A stretch of DNA of 10,022 nucleotides from assembly GCA_031271065.1 (NCBI GenBank), contig JAISWP010000149.1:1-10022 (forward strand), read 5' to 3'. The notes under the pieces were generated by a model. The model had not been told where the DNA came from. It made no database searches and saw nothing but the letters and a program-made list of their open reading frames with translations. Source of the stretch: Synergistaceae bacterium. GTDB lineage: Bacteria > Synergistota > Synergistia > Synergistales > Synergistaceae. Positions 6,988 through 10,022 of the stretch are shown piece after piece. Both the position numbers and the translations under genes were made by a program. Each line of letters opens with the position of its first letter. The stretch's first letter is position 1.

Positions 6988-7446
6988 ATGGCTTCGATAA
7001 ACGGCGTGACGGGCGCTTGGACGAGTTACGAGGAAACGGTCAAAAAATCGACGGACAGCGGCGACTCGCTGGGCAAGGAGGATTTTCTCAAACTTCTTGT
7101 GGCTCAGCTGACGCATCAGGACCCGACTAACCCCATGAACGACACGGAGTTTGTCGCCCAGCTTGCCACGTACTCCGGTCTCGAACAGCAGATGAACATG
7201 AACAAGAACCTGGAAAAACTTATCACTGCCACGAATATGACCACGGCCGCGAGCGCGATGTCGCTCATAGGCTCCATAGTCGGCTACACGGGCGAAGACG
7301 GCGCGCTCAACACCGGACAGGTCTCCTTCCTCGACATCGTGGGCGGCGAGGTGAACCTGTATCTGACCGACGGAACGTATATTCCGTACAGCGTGGTCGA
7401 ACAGGTAGGCTATCCCATCACGGTTCCAGCCGAGGACGAAAGCTGA
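6988..7446 (+). CDS. flgD: Flagellar hook cap protein FlgD (short form)
   Basis: FlgD is the scaffold cap at the tip of the growing hook, needed for FlgE to polymerise and later discarded. The conserved core is at 29-66: LGKEDFLKLLVAQLTHQDP, then NPMNDTEFVAQLATYSGLEQ, which is diagnostic. The following helix (67-95) ends in the usual SLIG motif before VGY (100). A short beta-rich tail (about 97-146) has the form GQVSFLDIVGGEVNLYLTDG. At 152 aa the protein is much shorter than enterobacterial FlgD (about 230) and lacks the long Tudor/Ig-like C-terminal domains; Bacillus-type FlgD is similarly short. The first 25 residues are polar and lack a signal peptide, as expected for a type III export substrate. 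The stop is 10 bp before flgE. Confidence 0.95.
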   Translation: MASINGVTGAWTSYEETVKKSTDSGDSLGKEDFLKLLVAQLTHQDPTNPMNDTEFVAQLATYSGLEQQMNMNKNLEKLITATNMTTAASAMSLIGSIVGYTGEDGALNTGQVSFLDIVGGEVNLYLTDGTYIPYSVVEQVGYPITVPAEDES

Positions 7447-7456
7447 GGCGGCAATA

Positions 7457-8986
7457 ATGCTCCGCTCGCTCTATACCGCCGCCACGGGCGTAAAAGGTCA
7501 TCAGACCTATCTGGACGTCACCGGAAACAATATAGCGAACGTCAACACCGTTGGCTTCAAGCGCGATGTCATCCAGTTCGCCGACATGATATCTCAGATA
7601 ATCATAAGCGAAGCCGGTCCGGTCTCGCCTCCCGGCGGCGTAAACCCCGCTCCCGTAGGGCTGGGCGTCAGCGTGGCCTCTATATCGCCCTGTTTCGTCC
7701 AGGGCGCTCTGCAGAGCACTGAGATACCGACAGACATGGCGATACAGGGCGAGGGCTTTTTTGTGGTTCACAACGGGCAGAAAGAACTTTACACCAGGGC
7801 GGGCAATTTCTCACTGGACAGGGACGGCAACCTTGTCATGCAGGGGAACGGATACCTCGTCCAGGGATATAAATACGACGAAGCGAACAGGCAGGACGCG
7901 CTGTCGGACATCGTGATACCGATAGGGGACGTCATGCCGCAGCGCGCGACGCAAGCTGCGGTTTTCAGGTGCAATCTCGACGCCGGGGCGGCGGCCCGCA
8001 TCGCGGATGTGGAAAATGTGCCGACCGGCGCCGGCAAGGTAGCGCGTCCATTTGACTACTCCGATTCGACGGATGTTTCGGCGAGCGCGTCCTCGACGGC
8101 GTCGCAGGCGTCCATAGACGCGTTCGGCGCGAGCGTGACGGGGTCGTACGATTGGTACGACAGTTTCTCGGTTTACGACGCGGAGGGCAATCCTCATACA
8201 ATGACGGTGATGTTCCGTCATGTGTTCGATCGCCCGGCGGATACGGTCTCCGTGCCTCCAGTCCCCGCCGAATCGGAGTGGGACTGGTACGCTTACTACA
8301 CGGACGCGAACGGGACGGCGGTCCCCTCTTACGGCTCGGGCGCGGGGACGATCGTGTTCGGCGACGACGGCCTCATCAAACGGACTTATACGTTCGATCC
8401 GGCAAATAACTGGGGAGTCGCCGAAAGGGACGCCGCGTTGTCCGGCGGCGGACCGACCGGCCTCGTCGAAGCGAATTTCGGCGCGCCCGGCGAGCCGATC
8501 GCGCTCGACTTCCTCGGCGGCGAGTACGCCGCCGCCATGGGCGTCCCCTACAAGGGAGCGATAGACGGAGTGACCGGTTTCGGGTCCCCGTCGACCACGA
8601 AGCTGAAGTGGCAGGACGGTTATTCCCAAGGCGTGCTGAATTACTGGTCCATCTCCGACAGCGGGGTCGTCACGGGCGCGTATACGAACGGACAGAGCCG
8701 CTCTATAGCTCAGGTGGCGCTCGCCATGTTCATGAACCCTCAGGGGCTTGTCAAGGTCGGCAAGACCTGTTTCGAGGAATCCTCGAACTCCGGCCCCGTG
8801 AAGATTATGGCGCCGGGCGAGAATGGCGCGGGCACGATAAAGGGCGCTTCGGTCGAGATGTCCAACGTCGACCTGTCGGAGGAGTTCGTCAATCTGATAC
8901 GGTCGCAGAGAGGTTTGCAGGCGAACACGAGGGCGATAACCACATCCGACCAGATGCTCGAAACGCTCATAAACTTGAAGCGATAA
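7457..8986 (+). CDS. flgE: Flagellar hook protein FlgE, first tandem copy
   Basis: FlgE polymerises into the hook, the universal joint between rod and filament. This 509-aa copy starts with the axial-protein helix MLRSLYTAATGVKGHQTYLD, then VTGNNIANVNTVGFKR. A D0/D1 linker with GGVNPAPVGLGV follows, then PTDMAIQGEGFFVV. Residues 111-138 (LYTRAGNF to LVQGY) are the conserved D1 strand block. The middle (about 160-400) is the variable surface domain, including a Ser/Ala-rich stretch (203-226) and SYDWYDSFSVYDAEGNPHTM. The C-terminal helix has SNVDLSEEFVNLIRSQRG and ITTSDQMLETLINLKR, which is the FlgE ending. Cys172 lies in FRCNL. The ATG has GAGGCGG 5 nt upstream. It is complete and probably functional. 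FlgG and FlgF share the termini, but the length, the C-terminal sequence and the neighbouring flgD favour FlgE. Confidence 0.95.
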   Translation: MLRSLYTAATGVKGHQTYLDVTGNNIANVNTVGFKRDVIQFADMISQIIISEAGPVSPPGGVNPAPVGLGVSVASISPCFVQGALQSTEIPTDMAIQGEGFFVVHNGQKELYTRAGNFSLDRDGNLVMQGNGYLVQGYKYDEANRQDALSDIVIPIGDVMPQRATQAAVFRCNLDAGAAARIADVENVPTGAGKVARPFDYSDSTDVSASASSTASQASIDAFGASVTGSYDWYDSFSVYDAEGNPHTMTVMFRHVFDRPADTVSVPPVPAESEWDWYAYYTDANGTAVPSYGSGAGTIVFGDDGLIKRTYTFDPANNWGVAERDAALSGGGPTGLVEANFGAPGEPIALDFLGGEYAAAMGVPYKGAIDGVTGFGSPSTTKLKWQDGYSQGVLNYWSISDSGVVTGAYTNGQSRSIAQVALAMFMNPQGLVKVGKTCFEESSNSGPVKIMAPGENGAGTIKGASVEMSNVDLSEEFVNLIRSQRGLQANTRAITTSDQMLETLINLKR

Positions 8987-9059
8987 ATATGAATCGAATG
9001 ATCCGAAACGCGGAAGAAATGGCGGCAATGGATTGCAATAAACTACAGGAGGGAAAAAC
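8987..9059 (+). other. Intergenic spacer between the two flgE copies
   Basis: This 73-bp spacer is the longest gap in the window. It ends with a near-perfect Shine-Dalgarno (AGGAGGG, 9047-9053) 6 nt before the second flgE ATG, one of the strongest sites in the window. I see no clear hairpin terminator or sigma-70 or sigma-54 promoter pair. Separate control of the second copy cannot be excluded. Confidence 0.55.
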
Positions 9060-10022
9060 ATGCTTCGCTCTTTATACTCGGCCGTCAGCGGCGTAAAAGC
9101 TCACCAGACATATCTCGACGTGACGGGAAACAATATCGCCAACGTCAACACCGTGGGATTCAAACGGGATGTCATTCACTTCCGCGACATGATATATCAG
9201 ACGTCAAAAAACCCCAGCCAGCCGAATCCCAGCATACCGATAGGCGGCGTCAACCCCGCCCAGGTCGGTCTGGGCGTCACGGTGGGCTCCATAGAGACGG
9301 TCCACACTCAGGGCAGCCTTCAAAACACCGGCATCCCCACCGACATGGCTATTCAGGGTTCCGGTTATTTCGTGGTGAACAACGGGACCCAGCAGCTCTA
9401 CACGAGGGCCGGCAATTTCTCGCTCGATCGCGACGGCAATCTCGTCATGCAGGGCAACGGGTACCTAGTGCAGGGGTACGCGTACAAGGACGTGATAGAC
9501 CCGGCGACGGGCAATCTCACCCGCGAGAAGGACTCCAACCTGACTGGAATCAATATACCCATAGGGGAGAAAATTCCCGCCAAAGCCACGACACTCGCCG
9601 CTTTCCGCTGCAATTTGTGCAGCACGGCCACGGCGGAAATAACCGACATGACCAGCATCCCCGGCGGCGAGACGAAGGTGGCGCGCCCACACGACTACAC
9701 GTCCTACGCCGGGAAGGAAGTGACGTATGTCGGAGACTCGGCGGCCAGGACGGCGAAAAAAGGCGTGTCGGGCGAGACGTTTTTTGACACTGAAACCGGC
9801 CAGATATTCGAGTGGGGACTCAGCGGGGCCAGTGGATGGGAAACCAATGAGACGGTGGATGACTTCGGGGCGGACGTGACTACCGATCCCGATACGCCGT
9901 CCTCCATTCCGATTGGGTACAAATATTTCAACACAAACGACATGTTGTTGTATGTATATACGCAGGGCACGTATGACGCAGGGCGGCAGACTAAAGTGGG
10001 CGCAATCGTGTCCCAGAATCCG
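9060..10022 (+). CDS. flgE: Flagellar hook protein FlgE, second tandem copy (3' truncated, with inserted repeats)
   Basis: The frame stays open from ATG 9060 to the last base (321 codons), so the C-terminus lies outside the window. The first 40 residues match the first copy at 35 positions. Residues 113-140 are identical to residues 111-138 of the first copy, although many codons differ. The axial motif VTGNNIANVNTVGFKR, the linker IGGVNPAQVGLGV and PTDMAIQGSGYFVV are all present. After KVARPHDYTS (about residues 207-216) the two copies diverge. Here, from about residue 217 on, an insert holds two similar short repeats (237-260 and 285-306) of the form GxxaFFdTxtgxlaxa...W/Y. Cys184 and Cys187 (FRCNLC) and Lys171 are notable. 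It could be an alternative or second-stage hook subunit. The family call is firm; the distinct role is inferred. Confidence 0.92.
   Translation, partial: MLRSLYSAVSGVKAHQTYLDVTGNNIANVNTVGFKRDVIHFRDMIYQTSKNPSQPNPSIPIGGVNPAQVGLGVTVGSIETVHTQGSLQNTGIPTDMAIQGSGYFVVNNGTQQLYTRAGNFSLDRDGNLVMQGNGYLVQGYAYKDVIDPATGNLTREKDSNLTGINIPIGEKIPAKATTLAAFRCNLCSTATAEITDMTSIPGGETKVARPHDYTSYAGKEVTYVGDSAARTAKKGVSGETFFDTETGQIFEWGLSGASGWETNETVDDFGADVTTDPDTPSSIPIGYKYFNTNDMLLYVYTQGTYDAGRQTKVGAIVSQNP
9768..9977 (+). repeat. Two short beta-hairpin-like protein repeats in the second FlgE
   Basis: The units are SGETFFDTETGQIFEWGLSG plus ASGWE (9768-9842) and IGYKYFNTNDMLLYVYTQGT plus YD (9912-9977). They share the order Gly, two aromatics, D/N-T, a turn, hydrophobic-aromatic-x-aromatic, and an aromatic near the end. 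Similar 'YFNT...LY.Y...W' units are common in phage tail and tail-fibre proteins. The similarity is at the protein level only; the DNA of the two units differs. Confidence 0.6.

Noticed and set aside
7811..9061. Long minus-strand open frame (416 codons) opposite flgE
   Set aside because: The product is Arg/His-rich with no recognisable domain and lies fully antisense to a clear flgE. GC-rich codon bias explains the absence of stops.
8989..9097. Small plus-strand ORF (MNRMIRNAEEMAAMD...) in the gap between the flgE copies
   Set aside because: It has no ribosome site and runs into the second flgE in another frame; about a third of it is shadow coding. A leader peptide is possible but not supported.
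1..10022. Search for defence, mobile or novel non-flagellar genes
   Set aside because: Every base range of note is accounted for by flagellar genes. No transposase, integrase, tRNA, inverted terminal repeats or CRISPR array is visible.

Overview
The window is one stretch of a flagellar basal-body, export and hook operon. All eleven recognisable genes lie on the plus strand in the order fliF (3' end only), fliG, fliH, fliI, fliJ, a lytic transglycosylase gene, a MotE/YlxF-like gene, fliK, flgD, flgE and a second flgE cut by the window end. The genes overlap or are separated by at most 73 bp, there is no opposing gene, and I see no terminator or clear internal promoter. This looks like the middle of one long transcript. 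Coding density is close to 100 percent, so there is no gene-free stretch over 300 bases.

Organism (inference): moderately high GC, frequent ATA (Ile) and AGG/AGA (Arg) codons, GTG and TTG starts, and the order fliF-G-H-I-J, slt, MotE/YlxF-like, fliK, flgD, flgE are unlike enterobacteria. The order resembles the fla/che layout of Bacillus (fliJ, ylxF, fliK, flgD, flgE) with a lytic transglycosylase added. I think Synergistota (Synergistes/Cloacibacillus-like) is most likely, but no taxonomic marker gene is present.

Layout. 1-445: FliF C-terminus, with the second membrane helix and the FliG-binding tail. 442-1452: FliG, the rotor torque protein. 1445-3671: FliH and the FliI ATPase, the export motor. 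3690-4142: FliJ, the coiled-coil stalk. 4145-4735: a soluble lytic transglycosylase without an obvious signal peptide, probably opening peptidoglycan for the rod. 4738-5463: a single-pass membrane protein with a coiled coil and an MgtE_N-like C-terminal domain. 5475-6932: FliK, the hook-length ruler. 6988-7446: FlgD, the hook cap. 7457-8986 and 9060 to the end: two tandem, diverged hook proteins.

Together these genes encode the rotor ring, the export ATPase complex, the cell-wall opener, the length ruler, the cap and the hook itself. No CRISPR, mobile element, defence system or RNA gene was seen. The most unusual content is in the two hook genes. The second carries an insertion holding two short beta-hairpin-like repeats that resemble repeats in phage tail proteins. 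It also has a Lys/Cys pair with the 13-residue spacing of the lysinoalanine cross-link of spirochaete hooks. The first hook protein keeps the Cys but not the Lys.
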